Positions 16,876-24,683 of a DNA stretch of 48,435 bases are shown piece after piece. The stretch's first letter is position 1; the number at the start of each line of letters is the position of its first letter. The position numbers and the translations under genes are program-made. The notes under the pieces are model-generated. The model was not told where the DNA came from and did not search any database. It worked only from the letters and a program-made list of their open reading frames with translations. The DNA lies in IMG/VR virus record IMGVR_UViG_3300032242_002661, positions 1 through 48,435 of that record; one strand, written 5' to 3'. Origin of the DNA: a virus.

Positions 16876-17076
16876 ATGGACGCGCAAAAATTAATTGATA
16901 TTGCAAATAATGTTGAAGATAAATCAAATAATGATTTGTTAATAGTTGCTGGTGAGTTATATGATGAATTTCAAAAAACAAAACAATTAATTATTGATTT
17001 AACTAGGCATTTAGATGGTGTTGAAACTCTATACAATAGAGTTAATAAAGAAATAGAAAAAAGACATAAAGGATAA
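16876..17076 (+). CDS. Small coiled-coil protein between tail genes
   Basis: 66 residues, nearly all helical: LIDIANNVEDKSNNDLLIVA followed by GELYDEFQKTKQLIIDLTRH and a basic end. It starts 2 bases after the preceding stop, and its own stop overlaps the gp5-like start (TAATG), so the three genes are probably co-translated. A small assembly or hub accessory protein is likely by position; no family recognised. Confidence 0.55.
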   Translation: MDAQKLIDIANNVEDKSNNDLLIVAGELYDEFQKTKQLIIDLTRHLDGVETLYNRVNKEIEKRHKG

Positions 17077-18626
17077 TGAAAATAATTGATATTGGTAAAT
17101 GTATCGACAATGTAGACCCTTTAGGTATCGGTAGAATTAGATTCAGCCGATATAATGATTATACAGGTGAAGTTGAAAGAGCATTAACATATGAAGCTTG
17201 GGATAAAAAAGATATTTTTATTGCCAACCCATTTTTACCGAACAATATGAATTTTATTCCTGAAATAGGACAATCGGTAAAAATTCTTACGTACAATACT
17301 GATAAAGATACTGTAAATATAGAATATATTGCTGGTCCATTTAATACAATGTATGATTATAATGGCCAGACATTTTCACAACAAGTTACACACACAACAT
17401 ATGGTACAGTAAACAAAAATAAACCAGCTATTTTTGCTACTAGTGGTGAATATGTAGATAAAAAAACTGAAAATGCTTTTGCAAAAATAAAAGATTTTGC
17501 TGTATATGGTAAAAATGGTTCTGATGTTTTATTTACAGAAAATGGTTTAATTTTAAGAGGTGGTAAACTTTTATCAAAACAAGCAGCCAGTGAAGTCAAC
17601 AGAGAAAATTTAGTAGATTTTCCTATTATGGCAAAAAAATCATCTAGAATTTATTTAAAAAAATTTCCAAAAAAAATGGTATTAGAACAAAAGGCTAATA
17701 CTAAAGTTAATATTGATTTAAAAAGTTTAAAATACATTATTGAGTACGATTGCTCTAGTAATAGTGGAAATGGAATATATAATGGACAATTATATGCTGA
17801 TGATAATAATCCTATGAATATTAATTTTTATGTTTATAAAATAACTAGTGATTATGGAAATATATTCAAAACAAATTATTTTAACGCAGCCACTCAATTT
17901 CCCCATTCAGCTGTTAAATTAATAAACAAAGACAATAGTAATTCGACACCTACATATACAACTAGCGTTAATTCTATTTCAAATGCTTATTTAGAAATAA
18001 GACATAAAATTTATGATATACATTCAAATGGTATAAAAACATTAAATTTATTATATTCAGATGAAAATATACATCCGTTTTATTTTAGACCAACAAATGA
18101 ATTTTTAACTAGAAGTTTTCCTGAAACTGGTAGTACATTCAATAGATTATTAATTCTTAATAATATTAATGTGATGAGAGTTGGACCAAATAATGGTTTG
18201 ATTTTTGATAAAGGATATGCAAAACCAAAAACATCGACAACTGATGAAATTATTGAACAACCAGTTATTTTACCGGATTCACCAGAACAAACTTTTGCAT
18301 CAGTTACAGCAGATAAGCTATATTTCTTATCTACTGACCTAGGGAATAACGAATTAGAAAATCCAATAGAATTTGGTACTTTGAATGAATATGAATACAC
18401 TCAAGAAGATTATATTAAAAAAATTGAAAAATCTACATATGCTAGTGTAAGAGGTGAAAATTTATTAAAAGTATTACAATCCATGATAGATGTATTATTT
18501 ACACATAGGCACAATCCATTAATGCCAATTGTAGGTCAACAAGACTATGAAGATGGTAATACATTAAAAGAATTATATAAAACCTTGGAAAACGACATAT
18601 TGAACAAATCGATTAGAATCAACTAA
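17076..18626 (+). CDS. Baseplate central-spike-like protein (gp5 OB-fold type)
   Basis: 516 residues. The first 100 residues (IDIGKCIDNVDPLGIGRIRF, then ANPFLPNNMNFIPEIGQSVK and VNIEYIAGPF) match the oligonucleotide-binding-like N-terminal domain of gp5/VgrG spikes: a G-x-C-x-x-N-x-D-P-x-G-I-G-R-I-x-F start and P-x-x-G-Q-x-V-x-I core. The middle is beta-rich with no lysozyme motif seen. The C-terminal segment VLQSMIDVLFTHRHNPLMP is a helix typical of such hub proteins. It probably forms the membrane-facing spike or its collar. The muramidase part of T4 gp5 is absent, so lysis of the wall must come from another protein. Confidence 0.62.
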   Translation: MKIIDIGKCIDNVDPLGIGRIRFSRYNDYTGEVERALTYEAWDKKDIFIANPFLPNNMNFIPEIGQSVKILTYNTDKDTVNIEYIAGPFNTMYDYNGQTFSQQVTHTTYGTVNKNKPAIFATSGEYVDKKTENAFAKIKDFAVYGKNGSDVLFTENGLILRGGKLLSKQAASEVNRENLVDFPIMAKKSSRIYLKKFPKKMVLEQKANTKVNIDLKSLKYIIEYDCSSNSGNGIYNGQLYADDNNPMNINFYVYKITSDYGNIFKTNYFNAATQFPHSAVKLINKDNSNSTPTYTTSVNSISNAYLEIRHKIYDIHSNGIKTLNLLYSDENIHPFYFRPTNEFLTRSFPETGSTFNRLLILNNINVMRVGPNNGLIFDKGYAKPKTSTTDEIIEQPVILPDSPEQTFASVTADKLYFLSTDLGNNELENPIEFGTLNEYEYTQEDYIKKIEKSTYASVRGENLLKVLQSMIDVLFTHRHNPLMPIVGQQDYEDGNTLKELYKTLENDILNKSIRIN

Positions 18627-18631
18627 TTTGA

Positions 18632-18639
18632 TATTTATA
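18632..18639 (+). promoter_or_regulatory. Late box TATTTATA
   Basis: Exact copy, 11 bases before the ATG at 18651. Confidence 0.6.
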
Positions 18640-18650
18640 AAGAAAAACAA

Positions 18651-20024
18651 ATGTCATATTTTCGTTCGTATTTTGAGAAAAACAATACAATTGTTAAAAA
18701 TTCTCAAATAAACACAGCAAAAAACCCTACAACTGAAATTTTTTATGGAACAGGGTTTTCAAAGTTTATTTTCAAAATTGATTTTACAGATTTAATTAAC
18801 AAAGTTAGTGGTGCAGAATTAATATTAAATTCAGATACAAAACATACACTACATCTTACAAATACAATATTTGCTAGTGAATCTTTTCTTGGCGGCCAAA
18901 CAGGAACCGGAAAAGATAGAGCATCATCATTTGATTTAATTTTATTTAAATTAAATGAAAGTTGGGATGAAGGGGTTGGATATGATTACGAAGAAACTGG
19001 ATTTGATTATCGAAGCGGTAATTTTAGTGTTGTTAAAAAACCATCAAACTGGTATTTTAGAAATACTTTAGATAAGTGGGTTGAACCTGGAATTTACACA
19101 ACAGGTGCAACAATTTTGGATACTATACATTTTGACAATGGAAACGAAGATATTAATGTTGATGTGACTGACTATGTTAATAACATTTTAAATGGTGGTG
19201 AAGACTTCGGAATTGGTCTAGCTTTTTCATATCCATATGAAAATATAAACCCTGATTATGATAAATCAGTAGCTTTTTTTACAAAATATACACAAACATT
19301 TTTTGAACCATATGTTGAATCATTTTTTAATGATAGGATTGTAGATAATAGACAAAATTTTACTGTATCTGCACCTCAAAGTTTATATCTGTTTGTAAAC
19401 AAAAATGGTAATCCAGTTAATTTATATTCATTACCCTCAGTTGACATTTTAGATGCTAAATTAGCCCCGATTCCTAGTTTAACAGGTCTTACAACCACTC
19501 AGGTGAAAAAGGGCGTATATCGCGTTGATTTTGGTGTTAGCGGTGTAGACTGCTCAGGCAAAGCATTCTTTTATGATGTATGGAAAGATTTATACACCCA
19601 TTATGAAGTACAAATACCTGACGTAAAACAAAAATTCATACCTAAACCTCTTAATTCAGATTATCAAATAGGTGAAAATTTAAAAGATTTTGACAGATAT
19701 GTAATCCAGTTTTATGGCGTTCAACAAAACGAAAAAATCAAAAGAGGTGACGTGAGAAAAATTGTAGTAAATTTTCGTTCTACTAACACACCAACACCAA
19801 AAATTATGGATGAAGCGTACTATAGAATGTTTATCAAAGAAGGTAATGTTGATGTTTTAATTCATGACTGGACATTACTTGATATATCCAATGAAAATTT
19901 CTTTACTTTAAACACATCAAATTATATCCCTAGAGAATATTTTGTAGAATTAAAAGCACATGTTAATGGTGACGAGATTATTTATAAAGATATAATAAAG
20001 TTTGTAGTATTATCTGAAAAATAA
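18651..20024 (+). CDS. Virion protein with DNRLRE-like beta domain
   Basis: 457 residues. Residues about 30-230 have the pattern of a DNRLRE/CBM96-type beta sandwich: ISKAELILN-like strands, then LNESWDEGVGYDYEETGFDY, a Trp-rich SNWYFRNTLDKWVEPGIY, and INVDVTDYVNNILNGGEDFG with FGIGLAFSYP. Such domains in bacterial surface proteins bind carbohydrate. The C-terminal half holds repeated Ig-like strands, possibly two modules. A perfect TATTTATA box lies 11 bases before the ATG. It follows the spike gene by 24 bases. A baseplate, fibre-adaptor or glycan-binding role is inferred; no tail-protein signature beyond context. Confidence 0.55.
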   Translation: MSYFRSYFEKNNTIVKNSQINTAKNPTTEIFYGTGFSKFIFKIDFTDLINKVSGAELILNSDTKHTLHLTNTIFASESFLGGQTGTGKDRASSFDLILFKLNESWDEGVGYDYEETGFDYRSGNFSVVKKPSNWYFRNTLDKWVEPGIYTTGATILDTIHFDNGNEDINVDVTDYVNNILNGGEDFGIGLAFSYPYENINPDYDKSVAFFTKYTQTFFEPYVESFFNDRIVDNRQNFTVSAPQSLYLFVNKNGNPVNLYSLPSVDILDAKLAPIPSLTGLTTTQVKKGVYRVDFGVSGVDCSGKAFFYDVWKDLYTHYEVQIPDVKQKFIPKPLNSDYQIGENLKDFDRYVIQFYGVQQNEKIKRGDVRKIVVNFRSTNTPTPKIMDEAYYRMFIKEGNVDVLIHDWTLLDISNENFFTLNTSNYIPREYFVELKAHVNGDEIIYKDIIKFVVLSEK

Positions 20025-20026
20025 AA

Positions 20027-20034
20027 TATTTATA
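20027..20034 (+). promoter_or_regulatory. Late box TATTTATA
   Basis: Exact copy, 4 bases before the ATG at 20039. Confidence 0.6.
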
Positions 20035-20038
20035 AGTT

Positions 20039-20698
20039 ATGAGAATTATAAAAATCAAAGAAAGTGAAATTAAAGCAATGGTTGCAAGAATTTTAGAAGA
20101 AAATGAAATGGAGCAATCAAATTATATGTTTTTTAGCAATTTAGAACAAATTGAAAGACAATGTAAATTACTTAGACAGGTAGACCCAAGTAAAATCAAT
20201 GAATTATTAGATAATGGACATGATTGGGCTGATGATCATGTAAGTGAAGCTAAAACCAATATGGACCAAGTATTTGATTTTATAATGAATGAAACTAAAG
20301 GCGCACATGATGATAAACCAGTAAATGCTGATATGAATCAGTTTAGTTTAAATGAAACGGGAAGTCTTGAAGAAAATTGTTGGGATGGGTATAAACAAGT
20401 TGGTAGCAAAATGAAAAATGGAAAAAAAGTACCAAATTGTGTACCAGTAAATGAAGCAAGTAGTCGAGCTCAGCAAGCTGCTATAGCAATCAATATGAAA
20501 AAAGAAGGTAAAAAACCAAAAAATGAATCATATGGTGAAATAGACGAAAGCAAAAATTGTCCAACTGACCCTGGTAAGTGGGCTGCATCAAAAGCTGCAG
20601 CAAAAGCTAAATTCGATGTATACCCTAGCGCATATGCTAATGGTTGGGCCGCAAAAAATTACAAATCTAAAGGCGGTGGTTGGAGAAAATGTAAATAA
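20039..20698 (+). CDS. Multi-domain tagged protein with L/I-x-E sites between modules
   Basis: 219 residues. The N-terminus MRIIKIKESEIKAMVARILE is one of the shared amphipathic peptides. After a helical part come two small modules seen widely in uncharacterised phage proteins: CWDGYKQVGSKMKNGKKVPN (about 114-136) and CPTDPGKWAASKAAAKAKFD continuing to a Gly-Gly-Gly-Trp end (about 174-215). L/I-x-E motifs lie just before or after these modules (LNE 104-106, LEE 110-112, IDE 168-170), at places where a T4-type prohead protease could cut. TATTTATA is 4 bases before the ATG. A head-internal polyprotein is inferred. Function of the modules unknown. Confidence 0.55.
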   Translation: MRIIKIKESEIKAMVARILEENEMEQSNYMFFSNLEQIERQCKLLRQVDPSKINELLDNGHDWADDHVSEAKTNMDQVFDFIMNETKGAHDDKPVNADMNQFSLNETGSLEENCWDGYKQVGSKMKNGKKVPNCVPVNEASSRAQQAAIAINMKKEGKKPKNESYGEIDESKNCPTDPGKWAASKAAAKAKFDVYPSAYANGWAAKNYKSKGGGWRKCK

Positions 20699-20699
20699 T

Positions 20700-21467
20700 A
20701 TGTCAAATTTTCTACAAGAAGAAGTATCAAAAATTAGAAAAATGATGCTCCTAGAGGATTTGGTTCAAAATAACGGAACCAAAAAATTGAAAGAAACTCT
20801 AGACATATTAAAAAGTAAAAAGAAAGTTTTAATTTTAAGCTGTTCCAATAGATACAATTGGGATGATAAAGATATTGATGTTCCAAAATCAAAAATTATT
20901 GGTCTTTATTTAAAAGAAGAATTAGGTGATAATTGTGTTTTTATGGATATTTCTAAATTAAAAATTTTTCCATGTGAAGGTAATGTATCTAGAAAAGATG
21001 GTAATCATTGTGGGATTAAAAAAGCACTTCTTGAAGACGATAAAAAAAACCCATCTGGTTATCATAGATGTTGGGCCAGTATTAATAACAAAACTGATGA
21101 ACTATGGAAGGTGTCAAAAGAAATTTTTGAAAGTGATGTGGTATTATTTTTCAGTTCAATTAGATGGGGTCAAACAAACATGTATTATCAAAATTTAATT
21201 GAAAGATTAACATGGATTGAAAATAGACATACAACACTTAAAGAAGATAATGTAATCAAGGATATTGAAACCGGTTTTATATGCGTAGGACAAAACTGGA
21301 ATGGAGAAGAAGTTACGAATGTTCAAATGAAAGTTCATGAGTTTTATGGATTTAAACCAAATAAAAAGTTATATTGGAATTGGCAATTTACCAAAGATGT
21401 ATATGATGAATCCGAATCTTCATACAAAAAAACGTATAAAAAATTCATAGATAATATGGATTTATAA
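20700..21467 (+). CDS. Flavodoxin-fold NAD(P)H/FMN reductase-like protein
   Basis: 255 residues from the ATG at 20700; a longer frame from 20616 would overlap the previous gene. The N-terminal 30 residues, MSNFLQEEVSKIRKMMLLED, are an amphipathic peptide of the type shared here. The rest follows a flavodoxin-like plan: KKVLILSCSNRYNWDDKDID (strand 1 and phosphate loop region), KSKIIGLYLKEEL, VFMDISKLKIFPCEG, then SDVVLFFSSIRWGQTNMYYQ (flavin-site loop) and IETGFICVGQNWNGEEV. Family members reduce FMN or quinones with NAD(P)H. Cys-rich segments (CEG...HCGIKK) are unusual additions. The activity is unproven; the fold call is moderate. Confidence 0.6.
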   Translation: MSNFLQEEVSKIRKMMLLEDLVQNNGTKKLKETLDILKSKKKVLILSCSNRYNWDDKDIDVPKSKIIGLYLKEELGDNCVFMDISKLKIFPCEGNVSRKDGNHCGIKKALLEDDKKNPSGYHRCWASINNKTDELWKVSKEIFESDVVLFFSSIRWGQTNMYYQNLIERLTWIENRHTTLKEDNVIKDIETGFICVGQNWNGEEVTNVQMKVHEFYGFKPNKKLYWNWQFTKDVYDESESSYKKTYKKFIDNMDL

Positions 21468-21469
21468 AA

Positions 21470-21477
21470 TATTTATA
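21470..21477 (+). promoter_or_regulatory. Late box TATTTATA overlapping a start codon
   Basis: Exact copy whose last A is the A of the ATG at 21477. If it is a promoter, its own transcript could not include this start. Confidence 0.45.
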
Positions 21478-21752
21478 TGAAGATAATAATCACTGAAAAT
21501 CAAAAAAAAACGCTTGTGAATAGTGTAAAATGGGAGGAAGTAAGCGGTAAACTAATTAAAACATTTTATTTTAAAGATTATGAAGAAGTTATGTCTTTTG
21601 TAACAAATGTTATGAAAATTGCAGACAAACAAAATCATCATCCTGATATGACAGTACATTATGATAATGTGAAATTATCCATTACTGACCATGAAAAAGG
21701 TAAAGTAACTGATAAGTGTCACAAATTTGTAAATGCTGTAAACAATATTTAA
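21477..21752 (+). CDS. Pterin-4a-carbinolamine dehydratase-like protein
   Basis: 91 residues. The PCD/DCoH pattern is clear: WEEVSGKLIKTFYFKDYEEV, then MKIADKQNHHPDMTVHYDNV with the HHP at 54-56, then LSITDHEKGKVTDKCHKF, where classic enzymes have T-H-D-x-G-G-[LV]-T-x-x-D. The enzyme dehydrates 4a-hydroxytetrahydropterin. In animals it also acts as a dimerisation cofactor, and in phage its substrate is unknown. The first 14 residues, MKIIITENQKKTLV, replace the usual leader and carry the shared ITE-[SND]-Q peptide. A TATTTATA box overlaps the A of the ATG. The HH pair is intact; the loss of one Gly in the third motif may affect activity. Confidence 0.8.
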   Translation: MKIIITENQKKTLVNSVKWEEVSGKLIKTFYFKDYEEVMSFVTNVMKIADKQNHHPDMTVHYDNVKLSITDHEKGKVTDKCHKFVNAVNNI

Positions 21753-21756
21753 TAAT

Positions 21757-22506
21757 ATGAAAATTATAGTTTCTAAAGAAGATAAAGAATATATTGAAGA
21801 ATCTATTGAATCTGGTGAAGTTTTAGTTGAAGATTTAAGAAGATGGTTCAAGGAAAAATGGGTGGATGTAAGTAAAAAAGTTAATGGAAAACATCCTCCA
21901 TGTGGTAGAAAAGATGCAGATGGAAAATCATATCCTAAATGTAGACCATCAAAAAAAGTATCAAGAGAAACTCCAAAAATTGCATCATCTTATGATAAGA
22001 AGGAAAAGAAAGCAATGACATCACAAAAAAGAAGAGCAGAAAAAGAACATCCAAAAGCTGGAAAGGGCAATAAACCAACAATGACACATTATAACGAAAA
22101 TATGGAAACAAGAAAAATTATACAAATCACAGAAGACCAATTTCAAAGATTATTTGAATATAATGAAAACACACCAGTATTAATATACGAGGATTCATTT
22201 GGTTCAGTTCAAAATACAAATTATGAATACAATAATTTATTAAACGAAGCTGAATATCAAGGTAAGAAAGTGCAATTAGGTAAAATCATGCAAGGTGATA
22301 TTAAGAAATTTAAAGTTTATGTTAAAAACGACAAAGGTAAAGTTGTAAAAGTAAACTTTGGCTTTGGTGGTAAATCTGCTCATGGTAAAAGAATGGTTAT
22401 TAAGAAAAATAACCCAAACAGACGTAAATCTTTTAGAGCTAGAATGAATTGTGATAATCCAGGACCACGTTGGAAACCACGTTACTGGGCTTGTCGTAGT
22501 TGGTAA
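21757..22506 (+). CDS. Two-part tagged virion protein (fusion)
   Basis: 249 residues in two halves. Half 1: MKIIVSKEDKEYIEE tag, then LRRWFKEKWVDVSKKVNGKH with C49 and C62 and a Lys-rich end, a domain common in large phages (DUF6321-like as I recall). Half 2 begins at Met116 with another tag-like peptide, RKIIQITEDQFQRLFE, then LLNE/AEYQG and a C-terminal domain ending in RRKSFRARMNCDNPG and WKPRYWACRSW, known to me from T4-type marine phage proteins. The second tag in the middle suggests two ancestral genes joined. L-V-E/D (25/26) and L-N-E/A (164/165) sites lie just before each domain. It probably is a head protein; function unknown. Confidence 0.55.
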   Translation: MKIIVSKEDKEYIEESIESGEVLVEDLRRWFKEKWVDVSKKVNGKHPPCGRKDADGKSYPKCRPSKKVSRETPKIASSYDKKEKKAMTSQKRRAEKEHPKAGKGNKPTMTHYNENMETRKIIQITEDQFQRLFEYNENTPVLIYEDSFGSVQNTNYEYNNLLNEAEYQGKKVQLGKIMQGDIKKFKVYVKNDKGKVVKVNFGFGGKSAHGKRMVIKKNNPNRRKSFRARMNCDNPGPRWKPRYWACRSW

Positions 22507-22507
22507 T

Positions 22508-22804
22508 TTAAATCAACTTTTGATTAGCTATAAAATATATTCTATCTGAAGCATACAGCCCCTTAGCTTGTGCTTCTTTTTTTTCCACTAACTTACCCAT
22601 TTGTATTAAATGAGGACCATTCTTAAGGTCTATACCCACCAAAAAACGACCTTGGTACTTTTCATATGTAGTTTCACGTACATATTTTCCCTCATCATCC
22701 ATTTTAAGGTATTTAATCATTTCATCTTTCTTATTTTTACATGTAATTCCCCTCTCATCTATGAGTTTGGTTAAAACATCTAATCTAAGTTTTTCGTAAT
22801 CCAT
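22508..22804 (-). CDS. Small SAP-like DNA-binding protein
   Basis: 98 residues. The N-terminus YEKLRLDVLTKLIDERGITC followed by KNKKDEMIKYL matches the SAP helix-extended loop-helix (L-x-V-x-x-L-x-x-x-L-x-x-R-G-I-x-x-x-x-x-K-x-x-M-I-x-x-L), a motif found in DNA/RNA-binding proteins. The remaining 60 residues look like a small alpha/beta unit. It is the last gene of the leftward head cluster, after a terminator behind the capsid gene, and ends one base from the stop of the convergent plus-strand gene. A nucleic-acid-binding role is inferred. Confidence 0.55.
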   Translation of the reverse strand: MDYEKLRLDVLTKLIDERGITCKNKKDEMIKYLKMDDEGKYVRETTYEKYQGRFLVGIDLKNGPHLIQMGKLVEKKEAQAKGLYASDRIYFIANQKLI

Positions 22805-22838
22805 CGTTAATAATATAATAAAATTTTGTTCAATAAAA

Positions 22839-22860
22839 AACCCCCGATTTCTCGAGGGTT
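22839..22860 (-). terminator. Rho-independent terminator after the capsid gene
   Basis: Read on the minus strand, AACCCTCGA and TCGGGGGTT pair over 9 bp with one U-G wobble, closing a GAAA loop, and are followed by TTTTTT. On the plus strand the same stem has a C/A mismatch, so it is built to end leftward transcription of the capsid gene. Confidence 0.85.
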
Positions 22861-22880
22861 TTCTATTTTTAAGATAAAGA

Positions 22881-24656
22881 TTATCTTAAAGTATCAATTC
22901 CGTATGTAACGATACCTTTTACATCTATAACTGCGAAGTAACGGTTGTTTACCATTTTCTTTGCGTAACGAGTCATGATACCCTTGATAGGAGTCATGTT
23001 GAAAGGATTATACATAGTTGGAGTTAATTGTAATGGCACATATGGTGCGTATACATAACCAGCGTCTAATAATGACTTACCTTTATGTCCGATAAGGATT
23101 TTACCTGCAGGGAAGTAAGGGTCACGATAAACTTGGTAACGACCAGCTAAAGTACCGATTTTTTCAATACCCATGTTGTATTGATCTTGCTCCGGATGAG
23201 CGTTAGATACGTGGAAATATTCTAAATCATCGAATACTGCAGAAACTTCTGAAGAAACAACAATCCAGTTTGCACCACCACGTAATGTAGTTTTATGGAT
23301 TTGAGCAGACAATTGATTAATTTTAGTAATCAATGTTTGGTTCCAGTCTTTTTGAGTGTAACCTACAAATGAAGAACCTTGGTTACCATATTTCCACTCA
23401 TTGTAATCCCATTTAGCTTTCCATGCAGCGCCTTTTCTTAAGTCACGTAAAATTTCACGGTCAACTTCAGCAGCGATTTGCTCAGATAATAAAGCTGTTA
23501 ATTCAGCTTCAGCATCGATGTTATGGAACGCAGAAACGTCTTGAGCTAATTCTGGAGACCAGCTAGCTCTTAATTTTCTTTCAGTTACAGAAACAGTTAC
23601 TGATTCTAAATCGAAAGAAACTTCACCGATAGCATCTTCAAATTCTAAAGAAGCATACTCTCTCCAAGTGAACTTGAATTCAGAAGCTTGTAATGTAGAA
23701 CCTGTAACTTGATAATCAGTAAAACCTGCAGTAGAGCTATACTTTTGTAAATCAACTTGGATGTAAATTACACCATCTTGACCACAAATGTTATAGTATC
23801 CACCAGCATTTTGACCTACACCAAATGATTTTGCACCATACTCAACAATACCTTTACCATATTTTTGAGTTACGATGTTAATTGGTAAGTTGTCGCTTGC
23901 GCCAATACCTAAGAATGCTTGTAAATCAGCATCTGTAGTAGTAACTTGTAATGAAGCTAAAAATTCTTCAGAATCCATTTCATTACCACTAGGTCCGATT
24001 AATTTACCTTCACCACCTGAAGTGAAACCACTCATCTTGATTACAACGTATGACTTGGTCACACCAGTTGCGATTGAAGATGCAGTTGTGATAGCACCAT
24101 TGCTGAATGTAGCAAAACCGATTGAAGTACCTGTAGCAACTGCATAAGAACCTTTTGAATAATCAAAAAGACCTTGGTCGTTGTTATCATTTGCTTCGTA
24201 GAATCTATCATAAAGACTCTTAGTTTGACCTGTATAACCTAAATTAGGGTCAGTGTTCATTGTTACTCCGTTTACACCACCATAAGGAGTGTAATGGTCG
24301 TTAGTACCATTTGCTTTTCTATCTTGAATTTTTGGTATAAAATAGAATAATTTACCGATTGGTAAGTTCATAGCTTGTACAGACACGATGTCGTTAGCTA
24401 ATAATTTAGAGAATACACGACGAATAATAGGGAAAACTACAGTCTCGAAAGAACCTGAAGCATCAGATACTGCTGCTTCGTTGATTAAATAAGACGCTTG
24501 GTTTTCATATAATTGCGCGATGTTATCTTTTTGGTGACCGTCAAGACCTTCTAAAAAGCCTAAGTCATCCCATTTTCTGATGGTATCTTCTTTGATAACA
24601 CGTAAGTGCTTAAGACCGATGTTACCTACCATACCTGATTCTAATAATGCTCCCAT
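22881..24656 (-). CDS. Major capsid protein, T4 gp23-like
   Basis: 591 residues, longer than T4 gp23 (521). The N-terminal 60 residues, including GFLEGLDGHQKDNIAQLYEN, form a pro-segment ending in YLINE/AAVSDASGS. This is the position and form (L/I-x-E) at which T4 gp21 cuts gp23. The mature part starts with ETVVFPIIRRVFSKLLANDI, a HK97-fold capsid signature of T4-type phages, and later has ELAQDVSAFHNIDAEAELTA and the C-terminal FNMTPIKGIMTRYAKKMVNN. It follows the scaffold gene by 27 bases and is closed by a strong terminator, so it is probably the most abundantly made protein here. A 180-residue Gly/Ser/Thr-rich region at about 120-300 may be an inserted surface domain. Confidence 0.92.
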   Translation of the reverse strand: MGALLESGMVGNIGLKHLRVIKEDTIRKWDDLGFLEGLDGHQKDNIAQLYENQASYLINEAAVSDASGSFETVVFPIIRRVFSKLLANDIVSVQAMNLPIGKLFYFIPKIQDRKANGTNDHYTPYGGVNGVTMNTDPNLGYTGQTKSLYDRFYEANDNNDQGLFDYSKGSYAVATGTSIGFATFSNGAITTASSIATGVTKSYVVIKMSGFTSGGEGKLIGPSGNEMDSEEFLASLQVTTTDADLQAFLGIGASDNLPINIVTQKYGKGIVEYGAKSFGVGQNAGGYYNICGQDGVIYIQVDLQKYSSTAGFTDYQVTGSTLQASEFKFTWREYASLEFEDAIGEVSFDLESVTVSVTERKLRASWSPELAQDVSAFHNIDAEAELTALLSEQIAAEVDREILRDLRKGAAWKAKWDYNEWKYGNQGSSFVGYTQKDWNQTLITKINQLSAQIHKTTLRGGANWIVVSSEVSAVFDDLEYFHVSNAHPEQDQYNMGIEKIGTLAGRYQVYRDPYFPAGKILIGHKGKSLLDAGYVYAPYVPLQLTPTMYNPFNMTPIKGIMTRYAKKMVNNRYFAVIDVKGIVTYGIDTLR

Positions 24657-24683
24657 TTTTGAATTGTATTTTGTTTTTAATTT

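Noticed and set aside
20616-20699. Upstream extension of the reductase gene
   Set aside because: It would overlap the well-formed end of the 20039 gene; the ATG at 20700 gives the tag-like start.
22487-22530. Convergent terminator between the 21757 and 22508 genes
   Set aside because: Only a 5-bp AGTTG/CAACT stem with an 11-base loop is present; too weak to call.
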